Origin: Pseudomonadota bacterium
GTDB taxonomy: Bacteria > Pseudomonadota > Alphaproteobacteria > Rhizobiales > Pleomorphomonadaceae
DNA: 64,000 bases
Assembly (NCBI GenBank): GCA_018262505.1
Contig: JAGSYV010000003.1
Location: 1 to 64,000, forward strand
Direction: 5' to 3'
Shown here: piece after piece, positions 1 to 9,010 of the stretch
Position numbering within the stretch: the first letter of the stretch is position 1
Layout of the letters: every line of letters begins with the position of its first letter
Program-made: the position numbers and the translations under genes
The notes under the pieces: generated by a model
Seen by the model: the letters and a program-made list of their open reading frames with translations, nothing else
The model's database searches: none
Told to the model about the DNA's origin: nothing

Positions 1-40
1 CGAAGGACTTCCTCACATCCCTGAGGGTAACGTCGCTCAT
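1..40 (-). CDS. ABC transporter ATP-binding protein (MalK/UgpC-like), N-terminus only, truncated by window edge
   Basis: Reverse complement of 1-40 reads ATG AGC GAC GTT ACC CTC AGG GAT GTG AGG AAG TCC TTC = MSDVTLRDVRKSF, a typical MalK/UgpC start; directly downstream of the sugar-ABC/beta-gal operon on the same strand. Too short for the ORF track. Confidence 0.7.
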   Translation of the reverse strand, partial: MSDVTLRDVRKSF

Positions 41-72
41 GATATGCTTCCCGCTTCGATCGGTTGCGCCGT

Positions 73-2319
73 TCAGCCGGCCTTGAGGGTGAGGGTGGTT
101 TCGCCGAACCGATGGCAGACGACCTTGACGGTGACGTCGCCGGCGCCGCCGGTGGTCTCCAACCAGAAGCCGATGGCGCCGCCTTTCAGCACCACTTCCG
201 AGGGGCCGAGCAGCTTGGCCGGTCCGCTGACAGCGACATGCACGGCTTCGTCGAGGAAGGGCAGCAGGTTGCCGAGCTGATCGAGCGCCCGGACGATGAC
301 GCGCACGGAGTCCTTGGGCTCGGCCGACAGCTCTGTCCAGTCGGGCTTGACCTCCAGCGTGGTCGGTATGGGATCGCAGGCGAACTTGACGGTCTTCACC
401 GGCTTGCCGTCGACATAACCGGTGACGGTCGCTTCTTCCCACTTCATGCCCCACAGGCCCAGTTCTTCGGCCGAGAAGGCACGATGGTCGATGACCACAG
501 GCGCATGCGGCAGGTGCGGGTAGACCTCGCGATCCGGCTTGACGCGCTTGACGATGTCCGGGCCGTACTGAAGCTCGACCTCGTCGCAGTTGGTCAGCAC
601 GATCAGCGGCAGGATGCCGCCGATGTTGCGCTCGCCGCGCGCATAGTAGGTGACCGGCTTGAGCACGACTTCCTCTTGGGGATCGCACTGGCTGGTGTAG
701 ACCCATGCGGCGAATTTCGGCTCGCGCCAGGCATCCATGACGCCGTGGTGGCAGAGGCGGTCGCCGGAACCAAAGTCCTTGTGGGTATTGTAATCGAACA
801 TGCACCAGCCGGTGGAGCCGGAGATGTTCGGGTCGCCATAGACCGCGTTGAGGATCGAGAGGTAGCGGGTAACGTGCTCGGCCTGCCGCTGCTCCTGATC
901 GTAGCGCTTGGTGGGATACATGTGGCCGTTGAACTCGGTCACCATGTAGGGCACCGGTTTCTTGAGGCCGGTCGTCTCCCAGAGTGGCCGGAGGGCGGTC
1001 CGCGGACGATTGGCGCCCGGCAGTTCCTCGTTGCCCTGGATGAAGTCGTTCATCGTGTAGACGTCTTCCAGGAACTCGCTGTCGGTGATGTAGCGAACGC
1101 CACCGGTCTGGCGGGTCGGATCGAGCTCGTGGGCGAGCTTGTTGGTCGCCGTGTAGAAGTCGTGAAAATCCTGCGACTCGTTGATGCGCACGCCCCAGAT
1201 GATGATCGACGGACGGTTCCAGTCGCGCTCGATCATGGCGCGGACGTTATCGATCGACAGCTGCCGCCAGCTTTCATCGCCGACATATTGCCAGCCAGGG
1301 ATCTCTTCGAACACCAGAAGGCCGAGGCGGTCGCAGGCGTCGAGGAACCAGGGTGACTGTGGGTAATGCGAGGTGCGGACGACGTTGACCTTCAGGTCTT
1401 TCTTGAGAATCTCGGCGTCGCGTTCCTGCGCCCGGCGGCCCATGGCATAGCCGACATAGGGGAAGGCCTGGTGGCGGTTGAGGCCCCGCAGCTTCAGCGG
1501 CTTGCCGTTGAGGCGGAAGCCCTCGGTCGTGAACTGGACGGAACGGAAGCCGAAGTTGACGGAAAGCGTGTCGTCGCCGCTCTCGTGGACGAGCTCGACG
1601 ACGGCCTCATAGAGGGCAGGGTTGTCGATATCCCAGAGGGCGATGCCGTCGAGGCCTTTCAGCTCCAGCGTCACGCTGTCGCCGGTATAGGAGGCATCGG
1701 CGTGGCTGACCGTCTTGCCATCGGCAGCCTTCAGCGTCACCGACACCCGACCGGCCAGCTTCAGCCCACGCGGGTTGGCGATGTCGACGCGGACCTTCGC
1801 CGTCTTCTTCGCGGCGAGCACGTCGGGCGTCTCGATCTTGACGTTGCCGATGTAGACCGGCGCGGTGATGCGCAGCCAGACGTCGCGGTAGATGCCGGCG
1901 TAGGTGAGGTAGTCGATCTGACCGCCGAACGGCGGAATGGCCGGGTTCTCGGAGCCATCGATCTTGACGGTGACGAGATTGTCGCCCTCGACGAGCCGTT
2001 CGGTCAAACGAGCGGTGAAGGGCGTGTATCCGTCAGGATGGGCCACCACCTGTTCGCCGTTGACGTAGACGACGCTGTCGGCCATGGCGCCGTCGAACAC
2101 CAGGGCCACTTCGCGACCCTCGAATTCCGGACGCCAGGCGATGACCTTCTGGTAGGTGAACGGCCGCTGGTAGCAGGTCTCATCGAAGTAGTTGTAGGGC
2201 AGGTCGACCGCGTTGTGCGGCAGGTTGACGGCTTCACCCTTGCGGAGGGCGGCGGCGAGATCGGCTGAAAAGCCCTCGTGGAAGGTCCAGCCGGTGTTGC
2301 AGTTGATGGTCTTGCGCAT
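73..2319 (-). CDS. Glycoside hydrolase family 2 beta-galactosidase-type protein
   Basis: 748 aa; GH2 sandwich/TIM features, LRGLNRHQ, IIIWGVRINESQD (acid/base NE) and MVTEFNGHMYP (nucleophile E) visible. Confidence 0.9.
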   Translation of the reverse strand: MRKTINCNTGWTFHEGFSADLAAALRKGEAVNLPHNAVDLPYNYFDETCYQRPFTYQKVIAWRPEFEGREVALVFDGAMADSVVYVNGEQVVAHPDGYTPFTARLTERLVEGDNLVTVKIDGSENPAIPPFGGQIDYLTYAGIYRDVWLRITAPVYIGNVKIETPDVLAAKKTAKVRVDIANPRGLKLAGRVSVTLKAADGKTVSHADASYTGDSVTLELKGLDGIALWDIDNPALYEAVVELVHESGDDTLSVNFGFRSVQFTTEGFRLNGKPLKLRGLNRHQAFPYVGYAMGRRAQERDAEILKKDLKVNVVRTSHYPQSPWFLDACDRLGLLVFEEIPGWQYVGDESWRQLSIDNVRAMIERDWNRPSIIIWGVRINESQDFHDFYTATNKLAHELDPTRQTGGVRYITDSEFLEDVYTMNDFIQGNEELPGANRPRTALRPLWETTGLKKPVPYMVTEFNGHMYPTKRYDQEQRQAEHVTRYLSILNAVYGDPNISGSTGWCMFDYNTHKDFGSGDRLCHHGVMDAWREPKFAAWVYTSQCDPQEEVVLKPVTYYARGERNIGGILPLIVLTNCDEVELQYGPDIVKRVKPDREVYPHLPHAPVVIDHRAFSAEELGLWGMKWEEATVTGYVDGKPVKTVKFACDPIPTTLEVKPDWTELSAEPKDSVRVIVRALDQLGNLLPFLDEAVHVAVSGPAKLLGPSEVVLKGGAIGFWLETTGGAGDVTVKVVCHRFGETTLTLKAG

Positions 2320-2329
2320 TTTGAACCTG

Positions 2330-2983
2330 TTACTTGACCGAGCCGAGCATGCCTTCGACGAACTGGCGTTGCATGGCGAAGAACACGAAAAGGGTGGGAA
2401 TGGTGGCGAGGACCGTGCCGATCATCACCGCGCCGTAGTCGGGGTAGTAGGCCGAGCCGAGCGAGGAGATGACCAGCGTGATGGTCTTGGGGAAGGCTTT
2501 GGTCGACTGGCGGAAGTAAAAGATGATGAAGGCCGAGGCGACGGTGGGCAGCACGACCGCGATGTGCGTGTTGATGAGGCCGAATTTACCCATCAGCATG
2601 AACAGCGGGATCATCAGCGCCGCGAACGGGATCATCAGCGTCAAGAGCATGAGAGTGTAGAGCTTCTCGCGGAAGCGCGAGGAGAATATCTCGAAGCCAT
2701 AGCCAGCCAGCGACGAAATGAGCAGCGTCAACACCGTGGCGATGATGGTGATCTTGGCCGAGTTCCAGAAGATCAGCGGTGCATTGACTTGTGTGAAGAA
2801 GGTGGTGGCGTTGACAACAAGCGCTTCACCGAGGCTCATCTTGCCCTTGACGATGTCGGACGTTGTATTGGTGGCGCCGACGATCATCCACAGGAAGGGG
2901 AAGATCGAGAGGAAGGCCATGATGGCGAGGAAGACATAGACGACGACGGATGCGATCCGCTGCTTGAAGCCGTAGCTGATCAT
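2330..2983 (-). CDS. Carbohydrate ABC transporter permease (MalG/LacG-like) with apparent internal deletion
   Basis: 217 aa; FPFLWMIVGATNT N-terminus and MQRQFVEGMLGSVK C-terminus typical of the CUT1 family; reads FRQSTKAFPK-TITLVISSLGSAYYPDYG with no EAA loop in between. Confidence 0.8.
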   Translation of the reverse strand: MISYGFKQRIASVVVYVFLAIMAFLSIFPFLWMIVGATNTTSDIVKGKMSLGEALVVNATTFFTQVNAPLIFWNSAKITIIATVLTLLISSLAGYGFEIFSSRFREKLYTLMLLTLMIPFAALMIPLFMLMGKFGLINTHIAVVLPTVASAFIIFYFRQSTKAFPKTITLVISSLGSAYYPDYGAVMIGTVLATIPTLFVFFAMQRQFVEGMLGSVK

Positions 2984-3894
2984 GCCTTGCGCTCCCGGGC
3001 GGCATAGAATTGCAGGAAGGACAGGATCGCCACCAGGAAGACGATGACGTAGGAAACGGTGGCGGCGTAGCCGAGGTTCGGGGCGAACTTGAACGTCAGA
3101 TTGTAGATGTAGAGTGACAGCGTCAGTGCCGAGTTGCCGGGGCCGGCGGCGCCACCAGCCGATCCGCCACCCGTGATGGTCGACACTTCGTCGAAAAGCT
3201 GCAGCGTGCCGATGGTGGAGGTGACGGTGGTGAACAGGATCACCGGCTTCAGCATGGGGACGGTGAGATGCAGGAAGCGAGCCCAGGTCGGTACACCGTC
3301 GATGCGCGCCACTTCATAGACCGAGCGATCGATGTTCTGCATGGCTGCCAGATAGAAGATCATGTTGTAGCCGGTCCAACGCCAGGTGATGGCGATGATG
3401 ATCATCACGCGGCACCAGAAGGGGTCCGACATCCAGGGAACGCCGACATCGACGATGCCGAGGTTGATCAATGTGGTGTTGATCAGACCGTTGGCGACGA
3501 ACATCGACTTGAACAGCACGGTGTAGGCGACCAGCGAGGTGACGCAGGGCAGGAAAATTGCCGTGCGCAGGACGCCGCGAAACTTGATGTCGGGATTGTT
3601 GAGCAGCGCGGCGGTGATCAGCGCCAGCGTCAGCATGACCGGCACCTGCACCAGGAAGAAGATGAAGGTGTTGGTCAGCGCCATGAAGAACAGCGGGTCG
3701 TTGAATAGCCGGTAGATGTTCTTGAGCCCGGCAAACGATAGGCGCATGCCCAGGCCCGACTGGAACGACATCCAAAGCGAATGCAGGATCGGAAAAACCA
3801 TGAAGATGGCGATCAGCGCCAGCGCGGGGCCGACGAACAGCCAGCCGTTGACGTCGAAGCGCGGCCTCTTCGGCCTGGTGGAGATTGCTGACAT
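2980..3894 (-). CDS. Carbohydrate ABC transporter permease (MalF/LacF-like)
   Basis: 304 aa; multi-TM, EAA-type loop YEVARIDGVPTWARFLHLTVPML intact. Confidence 0.9.
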   Translation of the reverse strand: MSAISTRPKRPRFDVNGWLFVGPALALIAIFMVFPILHSLWMSFQSGLGMRLSFAGLKNIYRLFNDPLFFMALTNTFIFFLVQVPVMLTLALITAALLNNPDIKFRGVLRTAIFLPCVTSLVAYTVLFKSMFVANGLINTTLINLGIVDVGVPWMSDPFWCRVMIIIAITWRWTGYNMIFYLAAMQNIDRSVYEVARIDGVPTWARFLHLTVPMLKPVILFTTVTSTIGTLQLFDEVSTITGGGSAGGAAGPGNSALTLSLYIYNLTFKFAPNLGYAATVSYVIVFLVAILSFLQFYAARERKA

Positions 3895-4048
3895 GGGTCA
3901 CCGTTCCGGCAGAGCGGGGCTCTCGGGCATCCTTCGGGAGAAGCGCCGATGATTCAGATATTTGCGTAATGTTGTGGCTTGTCCGCGCCCGGCGAGCATG
4001 CCTCGCCGGCCAGCGGTCGCGCCGAAGGCCGCGCGCCCGCGGGTGGTG

Positions 4049-4072
4049 GGCGGGCGGCTGAGGCCGCCCGCC
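4049..4072 (-). terminator. GC-rich hairpin between the binding-protein and permease genes (attenuator / partial terminator)
   Basis: GGCGGGCGGC-TGAG-GCCGCCCGCC, perfect 10-bp arms, directly downstream of the SBP stop codon on the minus strand. Confidence 0.55.
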
Positions 4073-4082
4073 GCCCTAGTCG

Positions 4083-5336
4083 TTACTGAACGAGGGTCTT
4101 GGCCTGCTCGTCGATCGCCTTGATCACGTCGTCAACCGAGGCACCCTTGGCGAGGTCGGGCTGGTGGGCGGAAACCACCGAGTCGACTTCGTTGGTGAAT
4201 GTGCCGTAGTTGACCGACGGCACCTTGGCCAGCCAGTCCGAGAAGTTCTGCCAGATCGGCTCGCCGCCAAAGAAGGCGTCATTCGACTTGTAGGCCTCGC
4301 CGTTGCGGGCAGCGAGCAGCGAACCGACCGCGCCGCGGTCGACCAGGATCTTCTGGTAGAAGTCGATGTTCTTGGCGTAGATCTCGTTGAGGAAGTCTAT
4401 GGACTCATCCTTGGCCTTGGAACCCGACAGCACGTACCAGCTCGAACCGCCGAGGTTCGAGAAGTGGGTGGCGCCTTCGACACTCAGCTTCGGAAGCGGG
4501 GCGACGCCCCATTTGCCGGCCTGATCGGCCTGCGACTTGACGGTGCCGGTGATCCAGACGCCGGTGACGACGGTCGCCACTTCGCCCGAGGTGAAGCTGC
4601 CGACCCAGTCGGCCCAGCCGGCCGCCGGACGGAAAATCTTGTTCACCTGGATCTTCTGGATGACGTCGAGCGCACCCTTCAGGGCGACGTTGCCTTCGAC
4701 CGAAAGCTTGCCGTCCTTGTCGAAATACCAGCCACCGGCGGACTGCATGAGCACGCGGACGAGGCCACCGTCGTTCGGGTCGAAGCCCATCATCTTCTTG
4801 CCGGTCTTGGCCTCGACGGCCTTGCCGATCTCGACGTACTTGTCCCAGGTGAGGTCCTGCATGTCGGCCGGCGTGTAGCCGGCGGCGGTGATCATGTCCT
4901 TGCGATAGAACAGGCCGGCAACACCCGAGTCGAAGGGCATGGAATAGACCTTGCCGTCGAGGGTGGCGAGCTTGACCTTGTAGTCAGCGAAGCCGGAGTA
5001 ATCGACCTTGTCGCTGAGCGGGGCGAAGGAGTCGGGGAAGGACTGCAGGTACTTCTGCGCACCGTAATCCTCGATGAGGACGATGTCGGGCATGCCGTCA
5101 GCGACGCCGGAGGCCAGGCCAGTCTGCAGCTTCTGCTCCATGTCGGCCTTGGCAAAGTCGACCACGTTGAGTTTGAAGTCGGGATGAGTCTTGGCGTAGA
5201 TCTCGCCGGCTTGCTTCATGATGGCGACGTTGAAGTTCGGGTCCCAGCACCAAACGGTGACCTCAGCGGCCTGGGCGGCGGCGATAGCAAACAGGCTGGC
5301 GCCCGCGAAGGCGAGCGCAACGGTTTTGCGGTTCAT
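4083..5336 (-). CDS. Sugar ABC transporter substrate-binding protein
   Basis: ORF 4083-5351; likely start MNRKTVALAFAGASLFAIAAAQA (signal peptide); CUT1 SBP fold features (PDIVLIEDYGAQKY, GVAGLFYRKD). Confidence 0.9.
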   Translation of the reverse strand: MNRKTVALAFAGASLFAIAAAQAAEVTVWCWDPNFNVAIMKQAGEIYAKTHPDFKLNVVDFAKADMEQKLQTGLASGVADGMPDIVLIEDYGAQKYLQSFPDSFAPLSDKVDYSGFADYKVKLATLDGKVYSMPFDSGVAGLFYRKDMITAAGYTPADMQDLTWDKYVEIGKAVEAKTGKKMMGFDPNDGGLVRVLMQSAGGWYFDKDGKLSVEGNVALKGALDVIQKIQVNKIFRPAAGWADWVGSFTSGEVATVVTGVWITGTVKSQADQAGKWGVAPLPKLSVEGATHFSNLGGSSWYVLSGSKAKDESIDFLNEIYAKNIDFYQKILVDRGAVGSLLAARNGEAYKSNDAFFGGEPIWQNFSDWLAKVPSVNYGTFTNEVDSVVSAHQPDLAKGASVDDVIKAIDEQAKTLVQ

Positions 5337-5427
5337 GCAGTTTTCCTCCACTTACGTGTCCGAGGCGTCCTCAGCCTCTCAGGGGGCACTATCCGATACT
5401 CACCTGCCCGACGCAATATATTATTTA

Positions 5428-5438
5428 GTAAATTTTAC
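5428..5438. promoter_or_regulatory. Operator-like palindrome in SBP promoter
   Basis: GTAAA-T-TTTAC. Confidence 0.4.
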
Positions 5439-5470
5439 CAGCTTTTTGTTGCTGCGTTTTCGGGCTCAGA

Positions 5471-5485
5471 GGTAAATAGTTTACC
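5471..5485. promoter_or_regulatory. Operator-like palindrome in SBP promoter
   Basis: GGTAAA-TAG-TTTACC, perfect 6-bp half-sites. Confidence 0.5.
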
Positions 5486-5589
5486 TGTCCAACGGCCGGA
5501 ATCCAATCGCGCCGGGATGACCAATTAGGATATGTGCTGACACGTCGCGAGATGTGGTTTGCGGCTCGAACCGTTCGCCACGCCGACCT

Positions 5590-6633
5590 CTAGACGACTC
5601 CGTCCGGTTGACGGCAACTGTCGCGCCAGATGAGCTCGGTGGCGATGGTGACGCGCTTGACGTAGTCGCGGCCGGCCAACTGCTCCATCAGCAGGTCGAA
5701 GGCATTCTCGCCGATGCGTTCGGCCGGAATGCGCACGGTGGTGAGCGGCGGCGCCAGGAACTGGGCGGCCGGAATATCGTTGAAGCTCGCCACGGCAATG
5801 TCGGCTGGAATGCGCAATCCGCGCTCCTGAATGGCGCGGTAGGCGCCGATCGCCACGTTGTCGTTGGAGGTGACGACGATCTCCGGCAGCTCGGCTTCGG
5901 CCATCAATTGGCAAGCGAGGCGGTAGCCGCTCTCGAAGCGGAGATTTTCGGCCAGCAGGTAGTGAGCGGGGTTGAACAGGCCCTTCTTCTCGGTCCATTC
6001 CTTGAAGGTCTTGGCCCGCTCCTCATTGGCAGGATAGAGCACATTGCCCGAGGGCCGGTCATCGCCAAGAAAGCCGAAACGGCGGTAACCTGCGGCATGG
6101 AGGTGGTCGAGAAGGCGCTTCATGGCGAAGGATAGATCGCAGGCAACAATGTCGAACTGATCGATATTCGGGGCGAAGTCGGCCAATACGAGATTGGCGT
6201 TGATCTGGCGCACCCAGTCGATTTCGGCATCGGTGTGCATGCCGAGCGCGATGATGCCGGCCGCCCCTTGCAGGTCCTCGGCCGCCGGTAGCCCGGTCGA
6301 GCGATAGATGATCTGCACTTCGACGCGATTGGCCCGGGCCCGTGCCTCGATGCCCATGCGAACGCCGATGTAATAGGGGTCGGCCAGCTCCTCGTCGGGG
6401 CGAAGGAAATGCACGATACCGATGCGGGCGCCGGCATGGTCGGACGGTGTCGGCAGGCGATGAGGCGGGCGCGGGCGGTTGCGTGGCGTCTGGTAATTGA
6501 GGGTCTCGGCGGTTTCGATGATCGCCTGCCGCTTCGCTTCGGTGATCGACAGCGTGGTATCGTAGTTCAGGACGCGCGAAACGGTGGCCGAGGAAACTCC
6601 GACCGCCTTGGCGATTTCCTTGATCGTGACCAT
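5590..6633 (-). CDS. LacI/GalR family transcriptional regulator
   Basis: MVTIKEIAKAVGVSSATVSRVLN LacI HTH; periplasmic-binding-like effector domain; adjacent to sugar operon. Track ORF extends to 6690. Confidence 0.93.
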   Translation of the reverse strand: MVTIKEIAKAVGVSSATVSRVLNYDTTLSITEAKRQAIIETAETLNYQTPRNRPRPPHRLPTPSDHAGARIGIVHFLRPDEELADPYYIGVRMGIEARARANRVEVQIIYRSTGLPAAEDLQGAAGIIALGMHTDAEIDWVRQINANLVLADFAPNIDQFDIVACDLSFAMKRLLDHLHAAGYRRFGFLGDDRPSGNVLYPANEERAKTFKEWTEKKGLFNPAHYLLAENLRFESGYRLACQLMAEAELPEIVVTSNDNVAIGAYRAIQERGLRIPADIAVASFNDIPAAQFLAPPLTTVRIPAERIGENAFDLLMEQLAGRDYVKRVTIATELIWRDSCRQPDGVV

Positions 6634-6704
6634 TCGCGCACTCTCAGCCGGTTTGCCAATTCCTGATCGACCGTTCCAGTCTACGGCCAAATGACCAAGT
6701 CGGG

Positions 6705-6720
6705 TAGTAAATGTTTACTA
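6705..6720. promoter_or_regulatory. Operator-like palindrome upstream of the LacI-type regulator
   Basis: TAGTAAA-TG-TTTACTA, perfect 7-bp arms; same GTAAA half-site as the two palindromes upstream of the SBP gene. Confidence 0.55.
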
Positions 6721-6863
6721 AATCATCCGAAAGGTGGATGCTGACCGGTCGGCATCCGTCGGTTGCCGCCGGAGAATCCGGCGCAGAAGCGGGCTTTCTG
6801 TTACCCGCAATTGTCTGTCAGTGTAAAGGCTTGGCCGATTGAAGGCCGGGGTCGGCTAACCGT

Positions 6864-7298
6864 TCATTGCCAGGCGACCAGCACCGCTCCGGCGGTGATC
6901 AGAACCACGCCGGCGGTGCCCTGCGGCGACAGGCGTTCGCCGAGGAACAGCCCGGCGAAGATGGCGACCATCACGACGGACAGTTTGTCGACCGGGGCGA
7001 CGCGCGCCGCGTCACCGAGTTTCAGCGCTCGGAAATAGCAGAGCCAGGAGGCGCCGGTGGCAAACCCCGACAGCACGAGAAACAGCCATGTGCGGCCGGG
7101 GACCGAGGCAATCTGTCCGAAGCCGTCGCCGGCGGCGACAACAAGGGCTGCAAGCGCCAGCACGACGGCTGTGCGTATGAGCGTCGCAAGGTCGGAACCG
7201 ATCGCCTCGACGCCGACCTTGGCCAGGATGGCAGTGGCTGCCGCGAAGACGGCCGACAGGAGGGCCCATATCTGCCAAAGCTGGGGGAGGCTTTTCAT
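6864..7298 (-). CDS. EamA/DMT-family small transporter (half-size)
   Basis: 144 aa, 4-5 TM, LALSGF..ASWLCYFRALKLGDAARVAPVDKLSVV..FLGERL. Confidence 0.85.
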   Translation of the reverse strand: MKSLPQLWQIWALLSAVFAAATAILAKVGVEAIGSDLATLIRTAVVLALAALVVAAGDGFGQIASVPGRTWLFLVLSGFATGASWLCYFRALKLGDAARVAPVDKLSVVMVAIFAGLFLGERLSPQGTAGVVLITAGAVLVAWQ

Positions 7299-7439
7299 GA
7301 TGGCGCGTTCCTTTCAGGGGCTTAGCGAGATTAGCACGGCCGAAGCGCCGTTAGGCGGCATTCCCTTGCTCGCGAGCGGCGGCGATTGCCAAACGTCGGC
7401 GAAGGCGCCAGAGTGCCGGCACAATCGGAGTGCTTTTTC

Positions 7440-8093
7440 ATGCTGACCGTCTACGGTGTCTACAAATCGCGTGCGTCGCGCATCTACTGGCTGGCCGAGG
7501 AACTCGGGTTCGCTTTTCACAAGGAGCCGGTCCTTCAGGCCCGCAAGGTGCCGAATCCGCTAGCCGCCGATGCGCCGCTCAACACCAAGACGCCGTCCTT
7601 CCTTGCCATCAATCCCATGGGGCAGGTCCCGACCATCAACGACGACGGCCTGGTGCTGAACGAATCGCTGGGCATTCTTCTCTATCTCGCCAAGAAGCAC
7701 GGCGGCCCGCTGGCGCCTGCCGATCTCGCCGAGGAAGGGCGGATGCTGCAATGGCTGTTCTGGAGCGCGACGGCGGTGGAGCCGCTCGCCGTTCAGGTCA
7801 CCCAGGGCGACGAGAAGGGCGAATGGAAGACCGAGGCCGGCAAGCAGAAGCTCGCGGGCATCGGCGAGGCGCTGAAGCGGCCGCTTGCCGCTTTCGAGCT
7901 GCATCTGGCGACCGCCGACTATGTCGTCGGCAACCGCTTCACCGTCGTCGATCTGGGGCTTGCCGAGATCCTTCGTTATGCGCAGGGCCATACCGAACTG
8001 CTGCAGGGCTATCCCAAGGTGCTGGCCTGGCTTGCCCGTTGCCAGGCGCGGCCGGGCTTCAAGGCGATGTGGGACAAGCGCAACGCCGAGTGA
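7440..8093 (+). CDS. Glutathione S-transferase family protein
   Basis: MLTVYGVYKSRASRIYWLAEELG N-terminal thioredoxin-like domain plus C-terminal helical domain. Confidence 0.88.
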   Translation: MLTVYGVYKSRASRIYWLAEELGFAFHKEPVLQARKVPNPLAADAPLNTKTPSFLAINPMGQVPTINDDGLVLNESLGILLYLAKKHGGPLAPADLAEEGRMLQWLFWSATAVEPLAVQVTQGDEKGEWKTEAGKQKLAGIGEALKRPLAAFELHLATADYVVGNRFTVVDLGLAEILRYAQGHTELLQGYPKVLAWLARCQARPGFKAMWDKRNAE

Positions 8094-8159
8094 AACCGGT
8101 CGGTTGACAGCTTCTGCCCCGCTCACATGCCGCATCGTCTTTCACGTCGGGAACCCGCC

Positions 8160-8987
8160 ATGACCATCGCCAATCCTGGGCTGCTCGACGGCCTGATTGC
8201 CGCGTCGATCGAGGCCGGCCGCATCATCCTCGATGTCTATGCCCGGCCGATCGATGTCGCCTTCAAGGCCGACGCCTCGCCGGTGACGGAAGCGGACGGG
8301 CTGGCGGAGGCGGTGCTGCTCGCCGCGCTGGCGCGTCTAGCGCCTGGCGTGCCGGTGGTCGCCGAGGAGAGCGTCGCGGCAGGGAGTGTGCCGCCCGCCG
8401 CCGATCGCTTCTTCCTGGTCGATCCGCTGGATGGCACCAAGGAGTTCATCCGCCGCAACGGCGAGTTCACCGTCAACGTGGCGCTGATCGACCATGGCGT
8501 GCCGGTGATGGGCGTCGTCCACGCGCCGGCCGTCGGGCGGCTGTTCGCTGGTGGTCCCCAAGGGGCCTTCGAGATGACCGTGGACGGCGGGGGCGATGTC
8601 GGCGCGCGGCGGGCCATCCACGTGCGCGACCTGCCGGCCAAGGGGGCGACGCTGCTCGTCTCGCGCAGCCATGCCACGGCCGCTACCGACGCGTTCCTGC
8701 CGAACGCCGCCGTGGCCGACCGGCGCATCATCGGCTCGTCGCTGAAGTTCTGTCTGATCGCCGCCGGTGAAGCGGATGTCTATCCGCGGTTCGGGCCAAC
8801 CATGGAATGGGACACGGCGGCCGGCGACGCCGTGCTCCGCGCGGCCGGCGGCATGGTGACGCTGTCCGACGGCACGCCCTTTCCCTATGGCAAGCGGGGC
8901 CGCCCCGGCCTTGCCGATTTTGCCAATCCGTCGTTCATTGCCGCATCCGATCCTCGCCTTGTCGCGTTTAGTCGCGACGGAGCGTGA
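8160..8987 (+). CDS. cysQ: 3'(2'),5'-bisphosphate nucleotidase (inositol monophosphatase family)
   Basis: VAEES, DPLDGTKEFIRRNGEFTVNVALI, WDTAAGDAVLRAAGG motifs. Confidence 0.9.
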   Translation: MTIANPGLLDGLIAASIEAGRIILDVYARPIDVAFKADASPVTEADGLAEAVLLAALARLAPGVPVVAEESVAAGSVPPAADRFFLVDPLDGTKEFIRRNGEFTVNVALIDHGVPVMGVVHAPAVGRLFAGGPQGAFEMTVDGGGDVGARRAIHVRDLPAKGATLLVSRSHATAATDAFLPNAAVADRRIIGSSLKFCLIAAGEADVYPRFGPTMEWDTAAGDAVLRAAGGMVTLSDGTPFPYGKRGRPGLADFANPSFIAASDPRLVAFSRDGA

Positions 8988-9010
8988 TCCATTTTTTGAG
9001 GAGATTTGCC

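Noticed and set aside
64-1356. Long plus-strand ORFs opposite the beta-galactosidase gene (430 aa, 300 aa)
   Set aside because: Antisense open frames from high-GC codon bias; low-complexity Arg/Asp/Val-rich translations without domain features.
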